Of a stretch of DNA of 64,000 nt, positions 1 through 10,001 are shown piece by piece. Every line of letters begins with the position of its first letter. Position 1 is the first letter of the stretch. Below the pieces are notes generated by a model that was not told the origin of the DNA, made no database searches, and worked only from the letters and a program-made list of their open reading frames with translations. Made by a program: the position numbers and the translations under genes. Source of the DNA: Cephalopachus bancanus (taxonomy: Eukaryota > Chordata > Mammalia > Primates > Tarsiidae); the NCBI GenBank assembly GCA_027257055.1, contig JAPVLO010000886.1, forward strand, positions 1 through 64,000. Reading direction: 5' to 3'.

Positions 1-470
1 ATATAAGGCTGTTTCATTTACACTGAAAAACCTGTTCTTAAAATAACTGCCTGCATCAACTATCTTAGCTAGATTTTTTGGAGAACTTGCTGCAACTTCT
101 CTACCAACACTTGCTTTTTTACCTTGTACTTTTATATTATAGAGATGACTTCTTTCCTAAACTTCATGAACCAACTTCTGCTAGCTTTAAGTTTTTCTTC
201 TGTAACTTCCTCACCTCTCTCAGCCTTCATAGAACTAAGAGAATTATGGCCTTGCTCTGGATTAAGCTTTGACTTAAGGGAATGTTGTGGCTAGTTTGAT
301 CTATCTCTATCACTAAACTTTCTCTATATAAGCAATAAGTCTGTTTCACTTTCTTATTATTTCTGTGTTCACTGGAACGTTATGTTTAATTTACTTCAAG
401 AACTTTTCTTTTGTATTCGCAATTTGGCAAACCGTTTTGCACAAGAAGTCAAACTTTCAGTCCATTAATG
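1..470 (-). mobile_element. Tigger1-like pogo DNA transposon fragment
   Basis: The segment resembles the reverse complement of the N-terminal transposase part of the human Tigger1 family as I remember it, including the stretch around 215-290 that reads 'cagccttcatagaa..ggccttgctctgg..gacttaagggaatgttgtggct'. The coding strand of the transposase would be minus, with its N terminus near 440-470. No intact reading frame remains and the left part runs off the window. Family assignment is from memory of the consensus. Confidence 0.75.
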
Positions 471-703
471 GTGGTTAAGGCAAGACAGTAGATATTCATA
501 CTTTATCAGTTTATGAGATGTCTGAATACCAACAACCAGGACAAGCAGTCAAATGGTTAGGCTGAATAAACTAGATGCTTCAGTAGCTACAGTATTTGGC
601 ATCTTTTTGTTTCACTCTTATTCTCTGTTGTTACAGCTGAAGTGGAAAAAAAGGGGTTCCCCATAGAAATAAATTTAAAAGGAGCAATAACTTTAAAGGA
701 AAC

Positions 704-1290
704 CATTATGGGGGGAGACCCCCCCCCAAAAAACCAGAATTGTCTTACTTTAGGAGGGTGGGCCCTTGTAATATAGCCTTTCCCCACTAGGTAAGTGTTC
801 TAGGGACCAATTAGCGTCAGTGTACCATCTAGCATTGCTGTGATAGGTTACATTTGGTTTCAGTGAATTTTTGTGGCAAACAAATGACGGGGTTTTCCAC
901 AATGACAACGTACCTACCCACACCAAGCTGAGTATTCATCAATTTTTGACCCAAGCCAGCATGATCCCCATGCCCCATCCTTCCTACTCACTTGATCTAC
1001 CCCCAAACAACTTTTTTTTTGCTTCTCTGGTGAAAAAAAGTCCTCAAAAAGGAAACGGTTGTTGATGTGAAGGAGGTGAAACAAAAAAATGGCAGAAGCA
1101 CCAAAAGGCTTCAAAATTGACAAGTTCAAAAACTGTTTTGAGCAGTGGAAAAAGTGTCTTGATAGGTCTATTGCATCAAACAGGGAGTACTTTGAAGGTG
1201 ACTGAAGTTCAAACATGTAAAAATAAATGAACAGTTTCTTATAAATAAATTCTGGGTTTTTTTTTTTTGTTCTCCCTCCTGATATGTATT
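704..1290 (+). mobile_element. Internally deleted mariner element
   Basis: Approximate terminal inverted repeats are visible. The left end near 704-745 (G/C-run, A-run, then 'ccagaattgtctt') mirrors the right end near 1250-1290 ('aattctgggtttt', T-run, 'ctccctcctgatat'). Full mariners are about 1.3 kb, so at 0.59 kb this copy has lost roughly the N-terminal half of the transposase. The retained 3' half codes for the end of the catalytic domain. Confidence 0.7.
871..1204 (+). pseudogene. Mariner transposase, C-terminal remnant
   Basis: Transposase of the mariner (DD34D) superfamily catalyses cut-and-paste excision at TA sites. The frame opening at 871 reads HNDNVPTHT followed by YSLDLPPNNFFF, which correspond to the second and third catalytic-Asp blocks of mariner enzymes (usual forms HDNARPHT and YSPDLAPxDYHLF). 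The third Asp position is Asn here. The C-terminal signature F-E-Q-W-K-K and the ending S-N-R-E-Y-F-E-G-D are readable at 1137-1203 in another frame, so at least one frameshift separates them. There is no N terminus or start codon. It is inactive. Confidence 0.7.
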
Positions 1291-1309
1291 GGTTGAATCT
1301 CAACCTCAA

Positions 1310-2045
1310 ATGATATTAAAGTTTGTTTTCCCAGTATTCATTAGATAAATATGTGTCGATACAATTATGTAGACAAATTTTGGTTTAAAAATAATAATGA
1401 TAATTTAAGAAGATAGCGCAAAAAAAACAATGGCAATATCTGAAAAATTTTAAATGGACTTATAGCTAATGTACATCACTAAGACATTATTATAAATACT
1501 TAAACAGGTTTTTTTGTTTTTAAACAGATTTACCAGAATGTACAGATTCAAAAATGATATTGCTTTCAGAGCAATTATTTTGGAATGCAGTTTCCAATCA
1601 AATGCTCCAAAAATGATCTGAACAATAGTAGCTTCCTTTTTTAATAATGAATATAGCCTCTTGAGAAAGCTACTTGGAAATAAATGGCATTTTTTTCAAA
1701 TATGTATGTTCTGGTAGGCTTGTCAAATAGCAGTTTTATTAATTTATAACCATATCTTATGTAGTATATGAATGTGTTGTCAGTGTAGGGGCATGCACAT
1801 GTGTGCATATCTATACACACAGACATACACACATGTTGCCCTGTTGGAATTGAAAAAAAGAACCTTGTTGCTTGTCTTCCAGTTTCACTATGCTTTACTC
1901 ATAATTTTACATGTGTGAGAAAGAACCTCACGCTATAAATTCTGAGTCAGTAAATTATGACGCCTGATCACATCTAGCCTTCCCCAAAAGACACAAATGT
2001 CTTTCATGTTTTTTAAAAGTTGAAAAAAATCAAAAAAAGGACAAT
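1310..2045. other. No recognised feature
   Basis: A+T-rich DNA with no open frame that looks real. A short alternating CA/TA stretch lies at about 1797-1835. I recognise no repeat family here. Confidence 0.5.
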
Positions 2046-2049
2046 GTTT

Positions 2050-2260
2050 TGTAGTATGTGAAAATTATATGAAATGTGTATGTCAGTATTCATAAATGAA
2101 GTTTTATTGGAACAGCCACAAACATTCATTTATGTATTGCTTATTGCTACTTTCACACTACAGTGGCGGAATTGAATAGTTGCAGTAGAAATCATATGGC
2201 TCAACAAACATACAATATTTACTCTCTGGGCCTTTACAGAAAAAAAGTTCCTGACCCCTG
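2050..2260 (-). mobile_element. hAT-Charlie-type non-autonomous element
   Basis: The segment matches the mammalian hAT MITE type whose end reads 'ttgccgacccctg'; here it ends 'cctgacccctg' at 2260. The internal text 'ttttattggaacagccac', 'gctactttcacactacag' and 'tttactctctggg' is characteristic of this group. Orientation is given relative to the usual consensus starting with 'caggggt'. The left end is eroded. The exact subfamily is not determined. Confidence 0.75.
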
Positions 2261-2269
2261 CTACAGATC

Positions 2270-2825
2270 ATTTACATTAGAAGAATGTGAGAGCAACAGA
2301 GGAGATGCATTTCCCCTAGGATTCAAGGGACACTTGTTATCCAGTCTTGAGAGAAAATCATAAGGATTTAACAAGTGATATGAATGAAACAAAACAGTGT
2401 ATTTATAGGTTGCCCTTTGGGATTTGGAGAAAGAATAATTTTTAATTTTAGACATTAAACCCCTATGAGCATGGGTTTCTGAGTGCTATGGTTCTTATGT
2501 TGAACATTGCATAAAGGTAGAGCATGGATAGAAAGAAGAAATGACTACCTATGAATTCACTGTTACCTGATTTCTTTTCCATCCTTCAGGTGAAAGTAGA
2601 AGCTGTGTCTCCTTCAAGATGAGCATAATTATTGCCTGGTGGTCCTAATTCTTATTCCCTGATTAGATGGTATGTTCAGTGAGGAAAATGACTACACTGT
2701 AGCCATAAAGGAATACTTCTAGGTTCCAAGGGGGAGAATAGTATGCACATGAAATGTAGTCTATATTTCTTCAGCCTTTGCCCTTTCTGTTTTTCTTTTT
2801 CCTGTTTTCAATGGTTTCTTTTTAT
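2270..2825. other. No recognised feature
   Basis: Non-repetitive-looking A+T-rich DNA. Short open frames occur but show no codon pattern, known motif or splice context that I can support. Confidence 0.45.
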
Positions 2826-2831
2826 TCTTTC

Positions 2832-3005
2832 TTTTTTAAATTTTAGATTCGGGGGTACACATGCATATTGTGTAGTGGTGGAGATTGGGTCTCAGGTGGC
2901 CCATGTCCCAGATAGTGAACATTTTGCTCCATAGGTGCTTTCTGAATCCTACCCTCCCTCTGCACTCCCCGCTTATTGATGTCCCCAGTGTCTATTATTT
3001 CCATA
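2832..3005 (-). mobile_element. Old L1 3' UTR fragment
   Basis: The + strand shows the antisense of an L1 3' end: 'ttttagattcgggggtac', then the pyrimidine-rich 'taccctccctctgcactccc' and 'gtccccagtgtctatta'. This arrangement is typical of the primate/mammalian L1 3' UTR. It is not the same subfamily as the two long L1s of this window. Confidence 0.75.
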
Positions 3006-3139
3006 CTGGAGGAAAACTTCCCTGGCCTTTCCAGATATCTAAACATACAGATATAAAAGGCCCAAATAACTCCCAAAAGAGTCTTTGTCATTTCTTTTAT
3101 GGAAATATGACCATGATGATTGTTTATTCTATATAGTCA

Positions 3140-4183
3140 TCAGGGTTACTTATTGCCACCTTAGTGACTGTGTCTACTATTTTGTTGAGATATATACTTT
3201 AAATTCTTTCTTCTGCTAAAATCTTCTGGGTTTATATGTATTTATACACATACACATAGTACACACACATAGCGCATGCATACATATAAATGTACTATTT
3301 TCTTATTATATTTATGTATGTATGTGTCCCAATTATAGTTTAATACTTATAACAACATGATAATTATTGGTATGATCTGATAAAGTTAGCGTTCTTATTT
3401 CTTTGGAATACAGTTACCAAGGGGCTTGTTGATCTTTATAAAAAAACTTGAATTGGTATCTAAATCCCCTCACAGTAGCTAAATTTCCATCTACTAGCTG
3501 TACAGATAATATAGAACATAGTGGGCCAAAGCAATTTTACTGATTGCTTCTTAGCTGAAGGACAGACAATATGCAGAACAACTTAAATAGCCCTAGGGAC
3601 TGTGTATTGTGGCTGAGAAAGACAGAAATGTGAGTCATAAATTAGGTTTATTAGATCTTGTATATAGTATAGCAAGAGAAGCATGAAAGTGATACCATAT
3701 CATGGCCCTTTTTTATTCTCCATGAATATTAGATTTATCAATTATGCTTAGTGGTTAGTTCATGCATGAAAGAGGCATTGTAAAATCTATATAATCCTAC
3801 AATATAACTGCAAAAAATATAGTTAAGTATCCAACACTCACATATATAAACCAAATTGTAAGAATCCAGAGGGAACTGACTTAACATTCAATGTTTCTAT
3901 TGGGATATCAGATCTAAGTTATTATTATAAATGTGTGTATGGCCATTGCCATGTCATTGACTCACAAAGAAGTACACTTTACTATACAATTTTCTTACCA
4001 ACTGAATTATGAATATTTAATGTTTTCTTGCTAAAAAATATTTATAGGCTCTTACCATTTGCTTTTATCTTCTCTCTTACAATTTATTGTGGATGAGTCT
4101 TGATTGTGCTGTTACTTTTTTATTAAAATTTTTAATGGCTCTTGTACTAGTTTTTTCAACATCTAACCTTACCCCTGCAGTAT
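3140..4183. other. No recognised gene or repeat
   Basis: Very A+T-rich sequence. A degenerate CA/TA-rich stretch occupies about 3238-3300. Nothing else is recognised. Confidence 0.45.
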
Positions 4184-4345
4184 AAGTTAAGTATTTTCTT
4201 TTTTTAAATAAGCATATATATATATTTTTATTTTTAAAATGTGGGGTACAATTCAGGATTAGGTATACAAATGTTCATTAACAGACATATAAAAAGTGCT
4301 CAGCTCACTAATTATCAAAAATGCAAATCAAGTTGAGTGTTTTCT
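4184..4345. repeat. Target-site duplication of small L1
   Basis: The outer 16 bases on each side (4184-4199 and 4330-4345) match at 14 of 16 positions. Confidence 0.85.
4200..4329 (-). mobile_element. Tiny L1 insertion with 5' inversion
   Basis: The insertion is flanked by a 16-bp duplication, aagttaagtattttct at 4184-4199 and aagttgagtgttttct at 4330-4345 (two mismatches). From 4200 to about 4283 the + strand is antisense L1 3' UTR (T-rich tail, then 'gtggggtacaattcagg', as in the longer L1s here). From about 4284 to 4329 it is sense-strand L1 ORF2 C-terminal sequence ('cactaattatcaaaaatgc'). A 3' end joined to an inverted upstream piece inside one duplication is the hallmark of twin priming during reverse transcription. 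Confidence 0.85.
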
Positions 4346-4639
4346 AAATATTATTATTGAATTATCTCAGTGTCTAGTGTAACATTCCTTGCATAGTCAG
4401 TGCCATCAAAAGCTTGTTATCTATTTGAGAAAAACAAAAGTAAACGTTAAAATTTACTTGAAAATCACACAGTGATGAAAGTCTCTGAAAAGTGGCTGAA
4501 ACATCTCCAAAGTTTATTTGTGGGTAATATGGCATACCTCATATTTTGTAAGACAGTGACAGTAAAGATTTGGGAAGATTTGAATATTTGATCCTTATTT
4601 TAATCTTTTTGCTTGTGAACTGAAGTCAGACCTAGAATT

Positions 4640-5040
4640 TACTAACCAGCCGTTTCTTATCACCTTCACTATGGTCTTAGTCACCATTATCTCTCACTTG
4701 AATTGTTCCAATAGTTTCTTATAGTCTCCCTGCTTTCACACTTATTACCCAATACTCTATTATCAATATAACAGAGAGATTCTACTAAAAGGAAGCCAGC
4801 TAATTTCTCTAATCAAATCTCCAACGGTTCTCCTCACTTAGAGTAAAACACAGTCTTCTTAATGATTTACAAGACTCTGTAAGATCTTGCATCAGGTTTA
4901 CCAATGTAAATGCGCTTCTATGAAATCTCATCTTTTACTACCTTTTGCCTCACTCAAACTAGCTTCTTGGTCCTTCTCTGTGAATTGTCATTTTAGAATT
5001 GTTATCACACTTCCTTTTCGATATATCATGAAGCTAAATT
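4640..5040 (+). mobile_element. L2 (LINE2) relic
   Basis: Scattered but ordered matches to the L2 3' region as I know it: a 'gtctccctgctttcac' block, 'caaatctccaacggttctcc', 'ttaatgatttacaagactctgtaagatc' in degenerate form, and a 'ctcactcaaactagcttcttgg' block. Heavily diverged, as expected for an element that predates the primate radiation. Confidence 0.65.
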
Positions 5041-5640
5041 ACTCATGAATTACTTTCTACTTAGTTGCCCTCTGAATATTTTCTCTAGGATTCAACAGGT
5101 ATGAAGGAGGTAAAGGAGGGCCACATACAACCATGACAGCAACAGTGACAACAAGCTGTCTTTTTTCTCCTTCTGAATTTTTTTTTTTTGCCTTAACTAC
5201 CAATTATGCCATGTTGGAATGGAGAAATCAATGAGCCATTGTGAGCAACCTAAACACACTGTTGGTTTTGACATTTTTCTTGTCTTTTTGGTGGGCCAGA
5301 AAATACTATTGAAAATGACTGCTTCAGTGCTTGAAAGAGTTAATGTAGCTTCCAGAAGTGCTTATTACACTCCCCAGGAGTAGCTTGTGCATGAGGAGAA
5401 CCTGACTCAGTTTGTCTGTAAAATTTGCATGTGCTACAGGACAGAATAGAAACAACTGCTGATTATAGAAGACTTCGGTGACTCTGGTCCTTAGGAGAGC
5501 AGTATCAGAGCAAGTTTATTGATTACAGAGTGCTTAAAGATTCAAAGTCCAATGTGCCTTTTATTACTACCTTCCACAGGGGTAATTAAATGCACATAAT
5601 CAGCATTATTTTATATGCTCAAATTCTTTCCCCATTACTA
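5041..5640. other. No recognised feature
   Basis: No frame, RNA or repeat recognised. A 10-base T-run is at about 5180-5190. Confidence 0.45.
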
Positions 5641-6660
5641 TCTGGGGTGCCCCAAAAAATGTATACACATTTTTAGAGATGTTATCTATTAATTACTTTT
5701 TGAAGCTGAATTGAACTACGATAGCAATATGTAGTATGACATTCACTCAAAACGTGGTGTTAATCAAATTAATGCTAATGTCACCATGCCTCAGGCAGGA
5801 CAGTCAAAGAATATGGCAGAAGCATGGTTGTTGTTGGAGGAGCACAAGATCATTTTGAAGTGGTATTTGAAATTTGAGACTGTTGTAGAAGTATAATGAC
5901 AATTGAGGTGTGAGTCTTCAACACAACCTCCAACATGTCTAACAATTGCACATTTGTGATGAGTCTGAGATGTATAGTACAGTGTGTGATGTACACAAGG
6001 GGCGATCCGGGAGGCTTTGCACAGCAACAAGTCCTGCTTCTTCTACTATGGTGTTGGAACAGTTGACACACTCGCCACCAAGCAATGTCTACCAAGCAAT
6101 GGTCAAGTGTGCCCAGACATGCTACACGCATACGTTTTACCTGCAATTCATTTAACCTGAAATTCGTATACTTTTTGGGAATGATTGATTTTATTTCCAA
6201 CAAGATGGCACCCCCACCTCACTTCCACTGAGACAAGAGAGCTTATCTCTATGAGATTTTGCCAGGACAATGGGTAGGATGAAAAGATGCAGTTGAATTT
6301 TCCCCATTCTCCTGACCTTAACATGCTTTGACTTCTACCTATGAGGGACCTTAAAGGATGTGGTATACCATAGAAAACTGGTTACGCTGGTGGTACTTCG
6401 GGATGAAATTGAAATGGCATGCGCAGCAATATAACTGAACACTTATGTCAATATTGCTCAAATAGCAGTTTTATGTAATCAGAAGTGTCTGGACCCTGAT
6501 GGCAACCAGTTTGAGCACCTCTTATAATTGCAGAAGTCAAATGTGAAAATGTGACTTGTATCTGTCTTTTGTTATCAGCATATATTGAGTATTATAATTT
6601 TAATACAGTTTTTTTTTTCTTTTTAAAATGTATATACTTTTTTTTTTTTTTGGCAACCTC
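5641..6660 (+). mobile_element. Mariner-like element, nearly full length, decayed
   Basis: The left terminus after TA (5639-5640) reads tctggggtgccccaaaaaat then 'gtatacacattttt'. The right end near 6626-6659 reads 'aaaatgtatatac', a T-run, then 'ggcaacctc' before TA at 6661-6662, the inverted complement. Length is about 1.02 kb with transposase relics inside. The TIR and coding motifs are unlike Hsmar1/Hsmar2 and closer to mariner-like families I know from insects. Confidence 0.75.
5788..6530 (+). pseudogene. Mariner-like transposase remnant
   Basis: Relics appear in the expected order. The putative start ATG is at 5788. The linker motif H-K-G-R-S-G-R, which follows the N-terminal DNA-binding region in mariner/Tc1 enzymes, is readable in the frame open from 5946. 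The first catalytic block before F-F-Q-Q-D-G is partly lost, but FQQDG-type text (second Asp) is readable near 6195-6212. The third block S-P-D-L-N near 6306-6322 is followed by D-F-Y-L, and a C-terminal N-Q-F-E-H-L lies near 6508-6525. At least two frameshifts and several stops separate them, so it is inactive. The intact enzyme would be about 340 residues. Confidence 0.7.
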
Positions 6661-6662
6661 TA

Positions 6663-7555
6663 TATTAGCTGCCTTTCTATACCAATTCACTGGATTACTA
6701 CCAGTCTCCATTTCACTTTGGGCAGTCAAGGGAGGCTGAACTTTCTCCCTCTTTCTAGTTAAAACCTCAAATATGTTGCATTATCAGAGGTTAGAAGAAA
6801 TTGGGCACTTATAATGAATATGAGATTGTGGGGCTCCTAAAGTCATTCAGAATCTTTAGTTACAATTAGTCCTAACTTTCCATATATGGAAGATTTCCAT
6901 ATCCACATCTTTGAGGTTACCATTTCAATCCTAGTATAAGTGAGTTGTTCTTTGTACTTGCAGTAGCATAGCTATTTTAAGAATCTTCTTTGCAAAGAAA
7001 TGGGAGACAGGGAGAACACTTCAAAATTGTTTTTGACTGTGGGCAGCATTAAATGTTTCTGAAAATAAAGAAACATTTTGGTCTTTAGAAATCTTGTTTA
7101 ATAAAATTTGATTCACTGTAATTCTTATGGTTTAAAACTTTATTATATTACCTGTTTTGTAAAGCAAAACCTTATCTGTTTTTTTAAATTTCAGTTCAGA
7201 CTCTTGATTGATATTGCAAAATCATGCCAATAAGAAACAAAGAGGACCAAAAAGGAGAGTTTACTCTTTTAGTAAATCTGTATTTCTAAACAGTAACTGA
7301 ATTGTTTTATACTTTTATGCTTCTGTTGAAGCAGAGATTTTACCAAGGACTAATTAATGCATTTTGAAAATGAAATAAATATTTCCTTATACAACAGTTT
7401 TAGAATTACACCATTAAAACAAAATTATTGTTAAGCATTTTGAATATTTTAGAAATTACCAATTATGTTGTTGGTTATTCCTAAAATCTCAATAAATTTG
7501 CAAAGGAGAAAAGGAGAAATAACATTACTTAATATTTTCTTTAACTGATAACATA
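6663..7555. other. No recognised feature
   Basis: A+T-rich DNA; no supported frame or repeat. Confidence 0.45.
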
Positions 7556-7559
7556 ATAT

Positions 7560-7770
7560 TATTCATATTTGTGGGGTACATGTGATATTTTGTTACATGT
7601 TTAGAATGTGTAATAATACAATCAGGGCATTTGAGGTATCCATCACCTTGAATACTTATCATTTCTATATGTAGAAAATATTTCAAGTGCTTTCTTCCAG
7701 TTACTTTGAAATATACAATATATTGTTCTACCTATAGTTACCTTAGAATGTCACTTATTTTTTATTTGGC
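7560..7770 (-). mobile_element. Old L1 (L1M-type) 3' UTR fragment
   Basis: The + strand contains 'gtggggtacatgtgatattttg', 'aatcagggcatttgaggtatcc' and 'atttctatatg' in the order of the antisense L1MA/L1M 3' UTR. The match runs on through 'ttgaaatatacaatatattg' to 'tacctatagttacc'. Confidence 0.8.
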
Positions 7771-8088
7771 CATTTCTTCTTCAACAAAGTATAGAATGAT
7801 GGTGCTTATAAGAAAATGACACTTTGAAAAGTAGGCATATTCATTTACTTGACTACAAAGTATAAAATCTAATTAAAATTACTTTCCTATACAAGCACCA
7901 AATTAGTACTGTCCTGTACTATTCTATGATAAGAACATTTTTGTGATTTGATCTTCATGATTAGCCTCATAATAATCCAGGGCAAACCATTATAACATAA
8001 CTTGATTATACAAAGATGTAGGGTTTTGAAATCACAGGCCAGAGTGTCTGCTTCTTCCTAAATTTCACATTTAAAAAAGGCAATGTAG

Positions 8089-9049
8089 GACTCTGACCTG
8101 AAGATGGTGACAGCATAGATGGATCTGTGAGACTCTCCAAACGTGAGTTCCCAAAAAGACCCTTACTTTTCTTCCTGCACCCTCCTGCCCACTGCCAGCC
8201 GCACTGGTATGAGCCTGGGGACCTTTGGTCCCATGCAGGGCCAGATATTGCAGCCCGACCATGGCTGCTGCACTATATGTGATTCCGGCTGGCTGGGAAA
8301 TCTGGAATCCTGAATCCCAGCTCCCTCCCTGGCTACATCGTCATGACCAGCATCCAGCACCAACCTGCCGGTCACCCAGGGAGGCTTTGGGTGCCCACCC
8401 CTCAGAGATACCGGTCCCATTTCTGGCTGAAGTGCCCTGTGAGGGACCCAGAACCACCACCTACTCTCTGGAGCTTTGGAGATCTGTATCCCCGGGCCCA
8501 CCCTGGCTGAGGCACTGAGCATGAGACTGCAAGCCTGTGTAAGGGAGCAGAACCCCAAGCTGGTATAAGGTGCCAATCAGAGGCTTCCAGCTCCAGAGGA
8601 GGGAACGCCCTACCCTCTCCTCCACCTCAGCCTGCTGGTGACACCCCGGATCCAGCACCCAGCTGTGTAGCTGGTCCTGCCTAGAGACCCACATGAGCAT
8701 CCCTAAAAGTGAAAGTAAAACTACAACCTCCACCATTTTCAAGGCATATTTACATCGCATCGTCCTGCCCACCTATCAGAGCCTCCACCTCGGTTCCTAC
8801 AGTGACATCATTAAACAGGAGACAAAGCCCCTCCCCTACACTGAATAGAGACCATTGTCACAGATCTCTCAGGCAGCTGGCTAGCTGCCTGAAACAAATA
8901 CAGAAGGGAGAGGCTGGAGATTAGAGCTCAAGGGACTTTATCCACTAAGGGATGAGAGAAAAATCTACACAAATGAAGAAAAACCAAAAGAAATATATGG
9001 GTCTCTCCCAGACTCCTGAGGGGGCAGACACTGAGAAACTGACTTTGGA
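8089..9049 (+). promoter_or_regulatory. L1 A 5' UTR with internal promoter
   Basis: GC-richer than its flanks, as L1 internal RNA polymerase II promoters are. A YY1-like core AAGATGG occurs at 8101-8107, about 13 bases from the element start. The human L1 YY1 site lies at a similar distance and positions the start of transcription. The 5'UTR also carries an antisense frame described separately. Promoter function is inferred from family knowledge. Confidence 0.7.
8163..8772 (-). other. Antisense frames in L1 A 5' UTR (ORF0-like position)
   Basis: On the strand opposite the L1, an open frame runs from 8772 to 8461 (103 codons) and an overlapping one from 8576 to 8163 (137 codons). Together they align with one frame in L1 B (34379-35038). 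Shared peptide blocks include a hydrophobic start V-E-V-V-V-L-L-S-L-L-G-M-L, then V-G-x-S-L-L-W-S-W-K-P-L-I, then L-S-A-S-A-R-V-G-P-G-x-Q-I-S-K-A-P, then N-I-W-P-C-x-G-P-K-V-P. A frameshift around 8520-8570 splits the frame in this copy. Human L1 has a short antisense ORF0 in its 5'UTR; I see no sequence match to it. Coding status is unproven. Confidence 0.4.
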
Positions 9050-9928
9050 ATGCACACAATGAAGAGCCCCCAGAATGACTGGTCTCAAGCTACAAACTTA
9101 GATATCAAGACATTAATGGAGAGATTAAAAAGAATTGAGGAGACTCAAGAAGGAAATAGAAAGGAGCTGATATCTGAGATAACAATAGTAAAGAATACTG
9201 TGAATGAAAAAAATAACAAACTGATAAGCATGGAAAGAAGAATTACCCAAGCAAAAGAAAGGATCTCAGAGCTTGAGGAACAAAATATAGAACAAAACCA
9301 AACTCTCGAAAACAAGCTCAAAAAGACAGAAAAAAACCTTCAACAGATGAGAGATTACATCAAGAAACAGAACCTAAGAGGAATTGGACTTCCTGAGGCA
9401 GAAAGAGTGACAGAGACCACACTGGAACAAACCTTCCATGAGATCATTCAAGAAAACTTCCCTTATCTAATCAATGATGCAAAAACCCAAACACAAGAGA
9501 TTCAGAGAACCCCAGCAAGATAACAAATGAGAAGACCAACTCCTAGACACATAATAATTCGCCTAAAAAAAGTAGGCATAAAAGAAAAAATCCTAAAGGC
9601 AGCAAGAGAAAAAGGCCAGATCACCTACCAGGGAAAACCAATTAGAATAGCAGCAGATTTATCTACAGAAACCCTGCAGGCTAGGAGAGCTTGGAGCCCT
9701 ATCTTCAAAGTCCTAAAAGATAAACAATTTCAACCAAGAATAACCTACCCAGCCGGATTAAGCTTCATCAGCAAGGGAGAAATAAAATCTTTCCCAGATA
9801 TCCAATCCCTAAGAACTTACGCTGCCACCAAACCACCTCTACATGAAACACTTAAGAAAGTACTAAACACAGAAGAAAAGGGGGAAAAAAGAGCAATCTT
9901 CCTCACAAGAGTACAGGAAAAAGAATAA
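9050..9928 (+). pseudogene. L1 A ORF1 (ORF1p), one nonsense codon
   Basis: ORF1p is the trimeric RNA-binding chaperone of LINE-1 that coats L1 RNA in the cytoplasm. The frame starts M-H-T-M-K-S-P-Q at 9050. A charged heptad-rich coiled coil (about residues 25-115, K/E/L-rich) precedes the RRM-type core (I-K-K-Q-N-L-R-G-I-G-L-P-E near residue 105). The C-terminal domain reads P-R-H-I-I-I-R-L, then A-A-R-E-K-G-Q-I-T-Y-Q-G-K-P, then L-Q-A-R-R-A-W. Total is 292 residues, shorter than the 338 of human ORF1p. A TAA at 9521-9523 interrupts it; L1 B has CAA (Gln) there, so this is a simple C-to-T change. The frame then continues in register to 9928. Confidence 0.95.
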
Positions 9929-10001
9929 AATACACATGCATCAACCCCAAAAACAAAAGAAAGACAATAAACCAAGTGGAAGACCAACTCTTAAAAACTC
10001 T
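9929..10001 (+). other. L1 A inter-ORF spacer
   Basis: Seventy-three bases between the ORF1 stop and the first ORF2 methionine. The corresponding spacer in L1 B is 74 bases, which supports the choice of ORF2 start. Confidence 0.75.

Noticed and set aside
8225..8518. 97-codon proline-rich frame on + in the L1 A 5'UTR
   Set aside because: It lies on the sense strand upstream of ORF1, has no counterpart of similar length in L1 B, and is explained by GC-rich composition.
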